The notes under the pieces were generated by a model. It saw nothing but the letters and a program-made list of their open reading frames with translations, was not told the DNA's origin and made no database searches. The position numbers and the translations under genes were made by a program. From the NCBI RefSeq assembly GCF_964340395.1, contig NC_135552.1, positions 8,395,994-8,459,993 of the forward strand: a stretch of 64,000 nucleotides of DNA, read 5' to 3'. Of the stretch, positions 22,852-36,600 are shown piece after piece (the stretch's first letter is position 1; each line of letters opens with the position of its first letter). Origin of the DNA: Glandiceps talaboti (lineage: Eukaryota; Hemichordata; Enteropneusta; Spengelidae).

Positions 22852-25800
22852 CAGCAGCAGTAGCAGTAGTAGTAGTAGTAGTAGTAGTTTATTTATCATA
22901 TTATTACCGTGATTGCTACTGATTGGAAGGATACATCCTCAAAAATGTAAACTTTTTTGAAAATAAGACAATATAGGAGGCCATTTAGAGGCATAAAATA
23001 TCAAACAAAAAACATAATTATAAAGTCTTACAAAGCTTGAATGTGGTTTTAAAATACCAGAATTGAGAGACAATTATGACATGCAGTACATTTTATCTGG
23101 CTATGAAGTGTATTTTGTTGTGGCAAAGCTGAAAGATATCTTGCAGATGTAGTAAATGACTTCTCCTGAACTTTAATTTGATTCCAAAAAATCATGAATA
23201 AAGAAAGAGTAAAACATTTGAAGACTTTCAGACTATCAGACTTTTGATGGCCCAATGACTGCCCTTCCCATGGTCATAAAGTTTTGCTCATTTCGTTTAG
23301 TGAATATTGGATATGCAACAGTTTAATTTTATCTCAATTCATGCTTGTATGCATCATCAGAGCCAAGTAAACCACTGGTAGTACATAATTTGGAATTGAC
23401 TCAAATGTATATTGTTACATGTACTATTCAGAAAATATAAAGAAATTCCCTTAATTTTGAAACAAAGTGTGCATTTCACTGACATGCAAAGCCAGCATGA
23501 GGATATTTTGCCCATCACTAACAAAAAAAATTGAAATGCCAAAAAATATGGGTAGGTAGGGCCCGTTGAACAGCTTTTTTTCTCTGGCCTAACGCCCATT
23601 TTTTGTATGATGACCGTCCATGCATGTAATATTTGCTCGCAAGTTACTATGGTACAGATGTACTCATACATATTATGCTAAAGCTTATTTTTTTGTTGCC
23701 CCAGCTTGCGAGAATGAGCACATGAGGACAGCGAATATGCCAGTGATGATTTGATTTGACTTGATTTTGATTTTGATTTTGATTTGACTTGATTTTGGTG
23801 GTTTATAACACTGACTTTTCTATCGTTTTTCTTTCCCTGACTAGACTTTTCGTAGACAGCTGAATATTCACTCTCCCTATTGACTAAATAAAAACACCAC
23901 ATTCTTTTTCCTCTGGGAGATTATCACATCAAAAATATGTTTCCGCATACTGATTAGGTATAATGTGGATGTATGTATATTTGGTATGTTAATATCCCAA
24001 AAGATAAGCTGGTAGGTAAACTGTGGGGGTAACTGTTACCATGGTAATTAGAAGGTGTCAATAATAGTGTTTCATTAATAGTTATATAGTTTTATAATAA
24101 TAGTTTTCATTTATTCAGTCAATTAAGAGAGTGAATTTGGATTATATGCAGTTGAGGAAAAGGCGATTCAGGTAAAGAAAAACAATAGAAAGATCGGTGG
24201 TATTCAACCACCAGTCTCACATCAAATCAAATCATTTTCACTGCCCCTTGTGGAATGAGACTAAATTTGTCATTTGTTTCGCACAGATACAACCAAATCT
24301 CCAGTGTCTTCAATGAATCCAGCAGCTAGTGTCAGAATACTGTGTTTTGTGACGACATCGCCGACGACTGCACCAATCAGACTACAAGCTGTGAAAGATA
24401 CCTGGAGTAAACGATGCGATAAAATGTTGTACTTCAGTAGCGTAGATGATCGTAATCAATCAATCATTGGTCTAAATGTTACTGAAGGCTACGAAAAACT
24501 TTGGGGCAAAACTAAAGCAGCGTTCAAATACATCTACCGATACCACTTGGACGATGCTGATTGGTTCCTGAAAGCTGATGACGACACATACGTTGTGGTT
24601 GATAACCTACGACTAATGCTGGAACAGTATAAGTCGCCAGAACCTGTTTATTTTGGGCATAGATTGCTTTTGCCGAGAACAAACCAAAGTTTCATGCATG
24701 GAGGGGCCGGATATGTCTTAAATAAGCCAGCCCTTATGATGTTAGCGGAAAAGGGTTTACGTAATCACAAATTATGTGTACCTGGTGAACACGGAGAAGA
24801 AGACGTTCTTATGGGGGAGTGTTTAGAGAGGATGGGAGTTATTCACGGTGATTCTAGGGATGAGTTTGGAAAACAACGATTCGTAATCTTGTCACTTGAC
24901 AATCATTTCAAAGCGACTTTACAGAAGTGGATACAAAAATATGAGTACTTTCCATATGTTGTGGTGAGTGAATCTTTTAAAAGAAAATGTTACATCCCAC
25001 CCTCACCCCCCCCCCAATCTAATAGTATCAACCTAATATTACAATCAGATGTAGGCATACGATTCGATTCCTTTATTTCCTTTTATTACCTTGCCGATCC
25101 TTTGTCCTTGATTTTGTCTTTTTGGGAGTGATCATCTCATCCTTGGGAGCAGTCACACCCAAAGAGAAATTTTAAGACAGTCAAAAACAACCGACAATAT
25201 ACGAAGGAAGGAATTTAAATAAATCGAACCGTACTCAATCGGGTTTTTAAAAAAAAATGTCTGAGAAGAAAGTTCACAAATGACGTATACACGATGCAGC
25301 ATAATGTTATAATTGCCGAAGTCGCGATCAGAGCGAGCTTGCTGGAAGTTTTGGACATCGTCAAGTGGTGGCTGTCACCACTTGACGATGTCCATAAGCA
25401 GTACAGCAGTGCTTATAACTGATGTTCCTGTCAAACATGTTCCACACATCCCCGGCCCTAGAGTCAAGTCTTGTGGAGGAATTTGGCTATCGCATCTTAT
25501 CATCATGCCTAGCAAGCCATAACCCTGATGGGAGAAGGCGATAGCCGACATCCCCACACGATTTGACTAGTATCATATTATAGGCTATTGCATGCAATGA
25601 GGGCTCGTGACGGGAAACTCTATCCCTGCTACATGTTATTATTTTACTGGCGCGGCAGGGTATTTACTACTAACTGACTGCCGTCGCGTGACTAAACGTT
25701 CGAACAATTAATTGGATGTTGGTATAACATGTGCCGCTAAATACAGTCTCCTGGGGGTATTTTGATTCTAGAGCAATTATGAACGCACTAGGGAGATAAC

Positions 25801-27207
25801 AAAATATACGGCAGGGTGACCAAGAATGGGGGTGCGATGGGATTGAAAATTCTAATGGTCTGAGGGGGGGGGGGGGCTATGAAATATTTTGCTCATGATC
25901 TGGACCAAATTAATTCCTCAGGAACAGTGGTTTACTATACCTGGTACATTTTTACCACAATATTTTCTCGTCAGATCGCCCCCCCCCCCCGCCGTAAGTT
26001 TTGATTGTTCCCTTAAACGGGCAAAATTAGAGTGTCTATTACTAGAAAAGAAGTCAACTGCCAATCCATGCATGTACACAAATGCAGATAAGATAAAAGA
26101 CAACTGAATTTGAATTGAGTCCGTGATAAGTTATATCAGTTCCCTCACATCAAATATTGCACAAGTGTCGCAAAAATGATGATCCAGTCAGCTTCAGTGA
26201 TATCTTTCTCTCTCTTTTTGGAGTATAGGCAAATTTCACCTTCAGGGTATTATGTCTAACTGTATATCACGAAGTATGTCTTTATAATATGCTAAATTAA
26301 AACAAAATTGGGACGGAAATTGAAAAAAACACAAACTATTATATTGACATAGTATGACATTGACGTCCACTTGCGTTCAAATGTTGTCATCCTCACGTTA
26401 AAATAAATACATGTATGTGCTATATCTATATTTCTGTATGAAGAGTACCACGCGTTCCTTTTCTCCATGTGCTGCAGCGTGGCTACCTATTCATGTTCAG
26501 GGACGTCAAACATAATTTGTAAGTCATTATACAAGAATCTATCCGGCTAGTCACTATTACTAATAATTGTTGTCCTAAACATACTGTAGTTTAAAATGTT
26601 GAGACGTTTCTCTTTGAAGAGTAACTGCGACAGAGAGCTGTAGCTTCAGGTTTGCCACATTACAGGGTCTAACGTCAGGAGTATGTGGCATTATGTTATA
26701 AATTATTAACAAATCAAATCGCACATAGCACAGCAAGCATGTTAGATATTTTATATGCCCGAGGGAATAGGCCCATGGGGACTATTCTACAGTGTGGGTT
26801 CCATCCGTTTGTCAGTCCGTCCATTCTTCCGTACACATCCCATATGTCTAAAATACAACTTCCGAGTTCGTTCAAACCTGGCACAAAGGTGAAATATTGT
26901 ACACGCCATATACACGTCGCTTTGTTGCATGACAAGGCAAATTTGATTGAAATCAAATTTAAATGTCAATATTACTGTATAACTCAAAATCTTCAATACT
27001 TAAAGATTCCATTCTACAAGGGCAAGGCTTGCTAATTGTCAAACCTTATAATAGGTTTGTTATCAATAGAATTTTATTTTGCAGGGTAAAGACTGCTGTT
27101 CGGATTCACTCATATCTACTCACAAACTCCAACCGATCGAGCTGTATCTTTTTGAATATCTCATTTACAAAGTTAGCGGATTGGAAAGAGTGCATCATGA
27201 GCCATGA
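21669..27207 (+). CDS. C1GALT1: C1GALT1-like core 1 beta-1,3-galactosyltransferase (copy 2)
   Basis: Three exons, 21669-21942, 24287-24963 and 27085-27207, give 357 residues. Donors are gtaagt and gtgagt, acceptors cacag and gcag, with phases 1+2 then 0, exactly as in the copy at 312-4757. A type II anchor lies at about residues 19-39. Family marks are WGKTKAAF, the DDDTY metal site at about 189-193, HGGAGYVLN and CCSD at 321-324. The last exon is short and ends soon after the LFEYLIYKV segment, so the tail lacks the extension seen in copy 1. It is a Golgi enzyme adding galactose to GalNAc-Ser/Thr by family. The two genes are tandem paralogues. A second ATG follows directly at 21672, so the exact first Met is open. 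Confidence 0.9.
22340..22417. repeat. (TTG)n microsatellite
   Basis: About 25 TTG units in intron 1 of the second C1GALT1-like gene. They read as poly-Leu or poly-Asn and are not coding. Confidence 0.95.
22672..22890. repeat. (GTA)n / (GTG)n / (GCA)n microsatellite
   Basis: About 220 bases of trinucleotide repeat in the same intron. Every frame is open as Ser, Val or Leu runs, an artefact. Confidence 0.95.
25353..25393. repeat. Perfect 18-bp hairpin, 5-base loop
   Basis: The arm ggacatcgtcaagtggtg (25353-25370) is followed by gctgt and its exact reverse complement (25376-25393). About 90 bases further, ggctatcgc and gcgatagcc (near 25485 and 25537) form another inverted pair. The block is GC-richer than its surroundings and lies in intron 2 of the second C1GALT1-like gene. 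It could be the end structure of a mobile element. Confidence 0.8.
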
Positions 27208-28261
27208 TCACACAGAAGCAGTTTATGCAACGCAACGGATATGTCTGACGGTAACCATGGAATGAAGAAAGGTGTATTCTGCTTCAAGTTCTTGATATAG
27301 TTTTGTTTTTTTGTCTCTTTAGGGTGACACTAAAGAGAAATTTTGGATGTGGGAAATAAACTTTTTATATTGAATGGAATGGAATTTAATTTAATTAGGT
27401 ACAAGACCATTATTTATGAAATGCATTTACAAGAAAAGTAATTTGTAGAAATACTACAAATAGACAAACATTACAGTTCTTCCAATCAAAGTATGAACGA
27501 TAAACTACAGCAACATACTGATATATTACCGAAGTAGGTCTTTTGTCGCAACAGTGTGTGCATCTTAATGACGCACATTACTGATAATTTCAGTTATAAC
27601 AATTTTCAAATTTGGCCCCTCTTACAGTTACCGAGGTTTGTTGTCTAATACATCACTCTGTACATCTAGCTGTGATGACATCTACCAATAGACGGAGTTT
27701 ATTTGCAACAAATGAATATCACATACCGTTCGGTGGTATTATCAAAGTAAACTGTTATTCAACTTTGCCGCCGAGTAGGCAATGTTGTGACTACTATAGC
27801 TAAAATCTATATCAATACATCAGTGCAAGTTCAGTAATGCATCAATACTTCATCTTTCATACATCGATTGAAACACTGTAATGTAAACCATCCAACAGAG
27901 GACACAAACATGTTCAAAACATCATTTCTTTAATTTCTCTAATTGTGTGAATGAAGTAACAACTACACAGGGCAGTTTAATGTCACTCTTTGAGAAAAGA
28001 AAGGCAGTGATAAAGAAGTGTCAGTGGCAGAAAAAAAGAAGTCAAAATGTAAATTGATATATTTCATCAATATTGTCTATATACAAATAATTTACAAATC
28101 TGGTCATAGCAAATTTCACACAAAAATATAGAATGAACTACATGTATTTCAGAGTATGCGATATACGGCAGTTTGATTAGTAGCGCATATTTATCTAATG
28201 CTACCACAGACACTTGTAGGCTAAGATCTTAAGAACGTATTCAAAATAATACTAACATATA
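27208..28261. other. Intergenic, no gene recognised
   Basis: This is the 3' flank of the second C1GALT1-like gene. A stretch near 27630-27800 looks exon-like but lacks the expected residues. Nothing firm is seen. Confidence 0.4.
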
Positions 28262-28742
28262 TGAAACAATACTACTACTATGGAAGTCAAGCTATCAAGA
28301 GACACAAACTAAAACTATAGGTGCAACATGTTGATATAATCACAGTAGGGTGGCATCTCTGATAGCAAGTTTTTCCTCAAGTGGCAGCACATTCAACCTT
28401 ATTCAGGGTTTACACTACACACTATGATTACAGAGTGATTATATCCACATTAAACCAAGGCACCACTATCACCCACTTGTGTAATCTACCACATCAACAG
28501 TTTTAGTTTGTGTCGATCTTAGTTTGCCTATAGCTTGATTTCCAAAGTAGTATATCAACAATAGTTTGTTTGTGTCTATCTTAGTTTGCCTATAGCTTGA
28601 TTTCCACAGTAGTATATCAACAATAGTTTGTTTGTGTCTATCTTAGTTTGCCTATAGCTTGATTTCCACAGTAGTATATCAACAATAGTTTTAGTTTGTG
28701 TCTCTTAATTTGCTGATAACTTGATTTCCATAGTAGTACATG
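28262..28742. repeat. Inverted and 62-bp tandem repeat block
   Basis: From about 28505 a 62-bp unit (cctatagcttgatttcca...) is repeated about 3.5 times. An inverted copy of the same sequence lies at about 28270-28325. The block could fold into a long hairpin. Confidence 0.75.
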
Positions 28743-29333
28743 AAAGGGATAGAATAACAGATTTCTACTCTACGCCATGTTGACACAGAAAAAAAACATG
28801 CATTATTCTATCTCTTTTCACAAATTATTACCTATATGCATCAATATTATTGACAATTCATTACATTCTGAACTAAATCATATTCACATGTCAGTTAATT
28901 CTTGTCCCCTTGTGATGAACACAAATATACAAATATGTAAAATTTCAAAATACAAGAATCTGAGTATTTTCTAAACAACAACAACAACAACAACATTCAT
29001 AAACTATTTGTGCTAAATAAAATACAGTGACTCACTGTCAAAATACAAATGGTTGACACAACTCAAGCAGGCATCATTACCAGTAAATCTCAACATTTCA
29101 TTTTACTAGTAGTAAGTCTAATTTTTTATCACAGAACACCACCAAGTCACTTTCTCTGGGTTGCTCTACATCACAACACATTATGGTACACAACAGAACA
29201 ATATATGAACATAGCATCACATTTGATTCCACAGTACATTGTACTATACTATAAAATTATACATATTGTACATTACATTACAAGACAATGCCATATCGCC
29301 ATGGAATTATACTATATCATCACAGTACAGTAC

Positions 29334-29790
29334 ATTATCATATTACTATAGAATGACACTGTGCCGCTAAAGAGCGATACCATATCACCACAATAAATTA
29401 TCATATCATCATAGAATGACACTGTTCCACTAAAGAGCAATGCCATATCAACACAGTACATTATCATATCACCATAGAATGACACTGTACCACTAAAGAG
29501 CAATGCCATATCAACACAGTACATTATCATATCAGTGCCATAGAATGACACTGTACCACTAAACAGCAATGCCATATCAACACAGTACATTATCATATCA
29601 CCATAGAATGACACTGTACTACTAAAGAACAATACCATATCAACACAGTAAATTATCATATCACCATAGAATGACACTGTACCACTAAAGAACAATACCA
29701 TATCAACACAGTAAATTATCATATCACCATAGAATGACACTTTACTACTAAAGAACAATACCATATCAACAGAGTACATTGTCATGATTA
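29334..29790. repeat. 63-bp minisatellite, about 7 copies
   Basis: The unit begins ccatatcaacacagtaca. One unit has 3 extra bases. Since 63 and 3 are multiples of three, a 168-codon frame stays open on the minus strand, but it has no other sign of coding. Confidence 0.9.
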
Positions 29791-30640
29791 ATAAGCACAA
29801 TTTGTTGAGTCTATCCAAGTCACGCTTTGAACAAATTGCTTGCAGTATTTACAATATTATATGCACATACATTTGTAATTCATATCTTTCCATGCTATCA
29901 GGTATTAGAGTTATTTATGAAAATTGAGAATATTATTCATATCCTTATTTCCCATCTGACAAACCATATTTGATGTAGAAAATGTAGAAATTATGTACTC
30001 AATAACCACCTCCCAGAATGAGAAATACATTTTCAGAGTTTTGTTATTCATAATATTATCTTTATGTTTACATTTTCCTTTTCAAGTACAAGGTGTATAT
30101 TGAATTATGTACATGCCCATGAAAGTGTTCCATCATTTCATCACTCAGATGTACATGTTTTTCTATTTCTCATACATTTCACCAGCTGTCACTACAAATT
30201 GTTATTCGGGTATAAAGCTGAAATCTGATTACATATTGAAATTATAATAAAGTGTAGCTATTTAATAGCCAATCAACAGCTTAGATACAAACTGTGAATT
30301 ATTTCATTTTGGCTAAAAAAAATTCAATAAAGAGTTCAGTAAAATTTGAATTTCATTTAATTGCTATACAATTTGAAACGATAAATATATACAAAATACA
30401 TATATAGTAGAGCAGTGGCTCAGGATTTTGAGGCACTTGTATTTCAGAAAATCAAGCCCAATACAGAACTGACAATAATAGTTTGATTTCATGGTAAGGT
30501 TTGACACCGTGATATGCTTAGGTATACTGTATGGTACTAGTACGTTGGGTTGCTCTGTCCTCACCAGCCTCTTCTATCTGTGGATGGGGGTTGACTGATG
30601 TGTGAGGGCGCCCCGTCATAGCTACATTACAGACAAATGC
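29791..30640. other. 3' flank of the TROAP-like gene
   Basis: AT-rich with no exon seen. It should hold the 3' UTR and polyadenylation site of the minus-strand gene. On the minus strand an ATTAAA near 30360-30354 is a possible signal. Confidence 0.4.
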
Positions 30641-33600
30641 TTATGATGAGTACATGTATGTAGAAAAGGCTGATCCTGATGGAGTGATGTTCTGACTGCT
30701 AACATCTTCTCTTATTGGAATGAAATGCTGTAAAAAGAAGAAAACCATGTGTTATTCTGTAAGTATGTTCCCTCAATTAAAACATAAAGTTTCAATCCCA
30801 AATTCTCGCATTAGAATCCCAAGTTTTCGCATTAGTTTTATTTTATCAGTGGAGCCATAAAGATGATGTGGGATTATTTTTTTGTTCTGGACTATCTTTT
30901 TCTATAGCCACACCTGTGGATCTTTGAGGCCACATTTTGGATCTTTGAAGCCACACGTGGATCTATGAGGCCACACGTGTTGATCTTTGAAGCCACACCT
31001 GTGGATCTTTGAGGCCACACGTGTGAATCTTTGAGGCCACATGTGTGAATCTTTGAGGCCACGTCACATGTGTGAATCTTTGAGGCCACACGTGTGGATC
31101 TTTGAAGCCACACCTGTGCCTAAAACTTGTATGTCATTTTGAATACAACTTTACACTATGATGACCAAACATGGCATGGTTCTCCTTGAGTTCATATGTT
31201 GGTGAGTACTGGTCTATACCAAAGAGAATTGAGAAAACCTGCATTGCAACCTAATATTTTACAACTACCAGTACTGTTCTATGCAGTGTAACTTTTTGTA
31301 AACCTAGAAATAAAGTAAACTTACAGTGTCATCTCCATCTAGTAACACTTTGGCGACCGGGTTGGTGAAGTTTCTCTCAACTGAAGGTGTGGCTGCAAAT
31401 TTACCCAGCAGTCTACAAGTGTACAGTGCCACTTCTTCATCCAGCAAGGCCTCATGGAACAATTGGTTGGCATTTCCTAAATATCAGAAAACATGCTAAT
31501 TAGCATAAAAGCTTTGCAAGCACAATAACCGCAGAGGTAATACTTCATGTTTGAAGTTCCATGCAACAATTTTCAGCATGTCTTAACATCAAGAAAGTTA
31601 CACACATTTACACTGCAGGAAAATATAGCAAAACACTGCTATTTCAGGCGTAACGGTTTACACTGAAATTGCAATCAATCAAACTTACCTATAGTTGGAC
31701 ATCTTGGTACTGTCAAGTTATATCTGTTGGGGCTTGTTTTCCTCTTCAAATTTGCACCAAGTGAAAGAGAGCCCTGAACTGGCATACCACTGTTTACAAC
31801 TGGACTTTTCTCTTTCTGTATTGTAGGACTGGTTTTGAAGCTCTTTTCAAAACTTTCTCCATTCTCTGGTTCTGTCAATTTAGTTTCATTACTAGCAGAT
31901 GTCCAGGCAGCTGGTGGGGTACAACTTTCATTCTTCTTTGCAGTATCAGAATTTCTTTGCTTCTGTAACACTTCATCTAATTGGTTGATAGTCGGCTGAG
32001 GCTGCGCATTGATTGGTTCTTTGTTTATAGCCAATGAGGAGGCTGGTTGCACAGTTGTCAAGGAAACTGATGGGTTAGCATGTGACGTGGTAGAGCCAGT
32101 CATGGGTCTTCTGACTTCTGGAGATACCATTCTGGCAAGAGGTGAGTCCAATGTTAAACTGAATGGGATTGGGCCGTTTGATGCAAAGGGAGTGACAGCA
32201 GCATTCTGCATTGCCAGGGGAGTCCTGATTGGTAAATCAATATCAGCATACACTTGTCTTGTTACTGATGGTGTCTTGGGTAGAAACTGTGACGTATCCA
32301 GTTTGCCTGGAACTATGGGTCTCGGGGTCTGGATTTTTCGGTAAACATTAGGGTCATTATAGTCTGATGAACTCAATGTCCTAGTAGTGGTAGGAGCATT
32401 ACCTGTTGAAATTGAAACTTTGTAAGAAGAGCCAACTGCAGAAGTTGATAGTGAATTGTTACACTGGGACAGCGCACAAGAGTCCTTGTGAGCTGTAGTT
32501 GCTGTGTGGAGAAATGATCGCTCACCAGCAGTGTTAGCTAATTTGACCCCGACATTCCCATCTCTAAATCTTGAAGCTGTGGATGGTGTCTGGGGAATTG
32601 AGAAGTTGTGTTGTTTTATGCCTACATGGTCCACACTCTCAGATGTGTAATTGTTTACTTTCAATACTCCAGGAATGTGAGACAGTATTGACGATGATGG
32701 CATAAGACCAACTGGATCTCTGTTTTGTTGTACGCCCACAACAGGTTGCACTGGTCCTGATGCTGGCAAGGAGGATGGTACACATCCTGTCACACTATAC
32801 GTGGTCTGAGATGTTGGTTTTGATGTAACTGTATCTGTTGGCATTTGAAGGTGGCTAGGTAGATATGTAGACATTCTGGGAGTATTGGTATTGATAGTTT
32901 TTGTAGCCCTGTCATCCAAGCCACAGGAAGACTGACTAGTATAGACTGCATAGCTCCTCTCACTGGACAAGTTTGGTTCTTTTGACCCCAAATCACTATG
33001 TGATATCATATTGACGTGTTGATTTTGGTTTGTAGGCACAAAAGATGTAGACAAGGGATGGCTTTCATATCTATGTGAAGTAGTCGCCACATTTTTGGCT
33101 CTGGAACTTGTTGAAATATCTTGTTTTTCAAAAGCAGATTTTGTTTGTAACATGTCACATTGTACAGAGGGCAACCCTACGTTTCCTCTCATTGATTGGA
33201 ACATACTGTGAGATGGGGTTCGGGTAATACTGGATGGAATACCACCCTGTTGAAACATGCTGTGAACCTGAAACTGTCCATACTTTTGATTATGATTTTC
33301 AGGCTGATGATGGTGGGGTGCTGATGATTGTTGTAACTGCATCTGTGGTGGCAAAATACTGGGTGAAGGCATAGCTGTTGCTATTCCATGTACTGATTCT
33401 ACCAGCTGACTGTAAGACTCCTGGTACTGATGATGTTTCAATTGCTTAGCTCTGGGTGCCTCAAAGCTGCCACAACTGTGTGTTGGTAAAGTTGAACGAT
33501 CTCCTACAGGCAGTGTAGTTTGCTGATTATTACAATGGTTCATATTCCCTAATCTAGTGACTTGACTGTCAGTATTCGGCATTTCCGGTGATCTGAATGC

Positions 33601-36600
33601 ACTAGCAGCAAGTTGCTGTGTTGGATGACTATAACACTGCGACTGTGACTGCAGACTCTGCTGTCCTGGCTGTTCTTGCATTTGTTTGTTCTGTATCAGT
33701 GCTTGCTGGTACAAATGTAAACTATGGCTATCCAGGTTTAGTCTCTCATAATGCTGACTGTTTGATGTCGGTCCAAATACAGAAGACTGCGTCAACTGTG
33801 ACTGAGTCCTTCCTTTTAGTACAGGAGTGCACACACTATTTATGGCATTTGGCAGTGAACTCACAACACTTGGCACAGCAGAGGTGACAAAGGAACATGA
33901 CTTTGGTGTCTGACTTCTCACATCGGTAGGCAGTGAACTAGCCACCTGGCTTTCCAATGGTGGGACATCGTTTTTCTCCAGCCACTGAATTTCTAACTCT
34001 AACAATCTTTCAACTTCTTCCATTTCCTGACAGTAAAGGAAACATTTGTGAGTTTCAAGTTCATGATAATTTGATGACAAATTCACAGCAAATCAGGTAT
34101 ATTTTGATGTCATCAGAATTCATGGTCATTAAAAAGTGAATCAGAAAGTCTGCATGTACAAAACTAGACATTTCCTGGTACAATACCTCTCTGTTACACA
34201 ATTTTGACACAAGAGCTATGTTACGGTGACCCTATTTTTTTATGTTTCTCATTACTTTTTCATGGCAACTATGGGTCGGACGGTTGGTCGATATAAAAAA
34301 AGTAAAAAAATAAAAAATAATCATGTTTCTCTGCCTCTCCCCTCATCCTCCTCTCTATCTTCATTTTATTATATTCCTGGTAACAAACCCTTTCCCAGCT
34401 TCTCTACACAACTGGCATGTTCTCAGCCCCACTCTTTGAATAATTTCCATCATGAAAGAAATGCTCTATTTGTGATCAAGTGTCACCGCCGCCACCAACA
34501 TGACTGTAGGCAATGTTGACAGTCATGACACTTGTTTTTCTTGCCAGATAAGGCACTATTCCGAAAAATATTAAGGGTGGGCAAAAATCAAAACATTTTT
34601 TTTTTGATGTCGGAGCTGAAAATTTGGGCAGGTAATGAGAAACAAAAGATAACAAATAGGGTTACCCTAACAAAAGATTTCATTTTGATATCCATTATTG
34701 TGGTTGCAAGTTAAAGGAACACAAGTTGAATTTATATGTTTTTGGGATGTAATTTTAGATGCATATTAATCAGTCTTCTACTCACTGATCTATACGTAAC
34801 CATCACTTGCAATTAACTGAACTCAAACCTGGTATATATTAGGACATAATACAATCCAACGACAATCTATTATACATATCAAACAATGTAACATGAACTC
34901 CCTACTATGTAATCAACAATTCTAACAATGCCAGAACACAAATTGTAATGTCATAGAAGGCGTGCATTGACTTTACACTAGAATTGTTTCATCAAAGTTG
35001 TTATTTTCACCAGCATAAAAAGCTTACAAACTCAGTTTGTGATACTTTAAACGTTGATGTTGTTTTGTTGCTGGAAACATTACTGGAATTTATCAAAAGG
35101 GGAAAGAATACCTTGTGAATTCATCATGTTTAATAAAAACTTGGATTTCAAACAAGATAAAATGTGTTGGATTCGTTCACCTGCACATATCAGTACACAG
35201 TTGGCATAGATCTGAACTTAGGAGGAAGTGATATGATGAGACTTGGTAGACAAAGTTCAAGGTACAGATCACATGAAATGTTTTATCTCTCTCTTCCTAA
35301 ATAAACAAAAAGAATTTTTGTATTTCATGTTCCTGGCAAGTACTGTGAGATGCATGGTTTCATTCAAGCCATACTTTTTTTTTTTAAAGTACACTTGTAG
35401 AGCCATATTATATAAATATACAGTATATGATACACTTCCATAATTATTTTGACAACCATGATGACAAATCTACAAGTGTACTTCAAATTTTCACCAGTTT
35501 ATTGGACATGCCAAAGATCAAGTATAAATGTTTCATTTTCTTATTAAAGGCCAGTGTTTCAATTCTAGGTTCTTGCACTAGTCGTTATCTTATCAGTGGC
35601 GCCATAAGGAATTACATAGGATTATTCTTTTGTCCACGATTAAATTTTTCTATAGCTTTGTCAGACATATGTTTTTCACATGTAAATTTCAATCCTCATG
35701 CAAAGTGAGTATTTTAACCATGGATAAAGAAAACACATCAAAGCTTAGACTTGCTACAGCGTGACTTTGATGAGTACAACACACACAATCCTCCACTACA
35801 GACTTACTTTCAGTTTCTGCAAGTCGTCTTGTCTCTGTCTGATGACATCTGCTTGTACATCCAGTGGTTTTTGTACACCATAAGGGGTGCTATGTTCTGT
35901 TATGGCAACCCTAGTCTTAGGCTGGTCAGTTTCCTGTAGGAGTCAAGAAGCAAAGACATGGATTTATCAGAAACTTCAATTGGCCATCTGGATGGGGATT
36001 GGGTATTTATTTTGGAGTTTTAATTCATAAAACAATTTTACCACGACTTTCTACTTGAAAAAATCAATGTGAAACAACATAGACCAAGTCTGTGTTTGTA
36101 ACTCAATACATTGCAAAAAGCTGAAATATGTGTAAAAAGTTTGTCATTGTAAGTACAATAACAAATATTTTACACATTCATCAATCTTTTGCAATGTATT
36201 GAGTTACAAACAAGGACTTGGAATACGTTGTTTCACATTGATTTTTCAAGTAGGAGGCCATGATACAATTGTTTTATAAATTAAAACTCCAAAATAAATA
36301 TTCAATCCTCATCCATATGGCCACTTCAACATAATCACATTAGCAGGCCATAGAAATATTTTCTTACAGTGCCCACAAGAGAAAACTAATCAATCTACAA
36401 AAAAAAAACCCTCAGTTGTGATAAATAAATACACTTGCCATATCTGTCTGTCTGTACCAAGTGTGATTCAGTGTCTTTAATATTAGAACTGATAATGTGA
36501 TGACTCATCTTGTGTCGTCACCATCAAAGCATAGTTCAACAGTGTGGCATTAGTAAAGAAACGGATGTCCAGACTAAAATACATGGCAACTAAGAGCCGC

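Noticed and set aside
22340-22922. Poly-Leu, poly-Ser and poly-Val frames
   Set aside because: Products of TTG and GTA trinucleotide repeats inside an intron.
27612-27803. Candidate last exon of the second C1GALT1-like gene
   Set aside because: It lacks the CCSD motif. The exon at 27085-27207 has it and joins in phase.
29312-29818. 168-codon minus-strand frame
   Set aside because: It is a 63-bp minisatellite whose period keeps the frame open.
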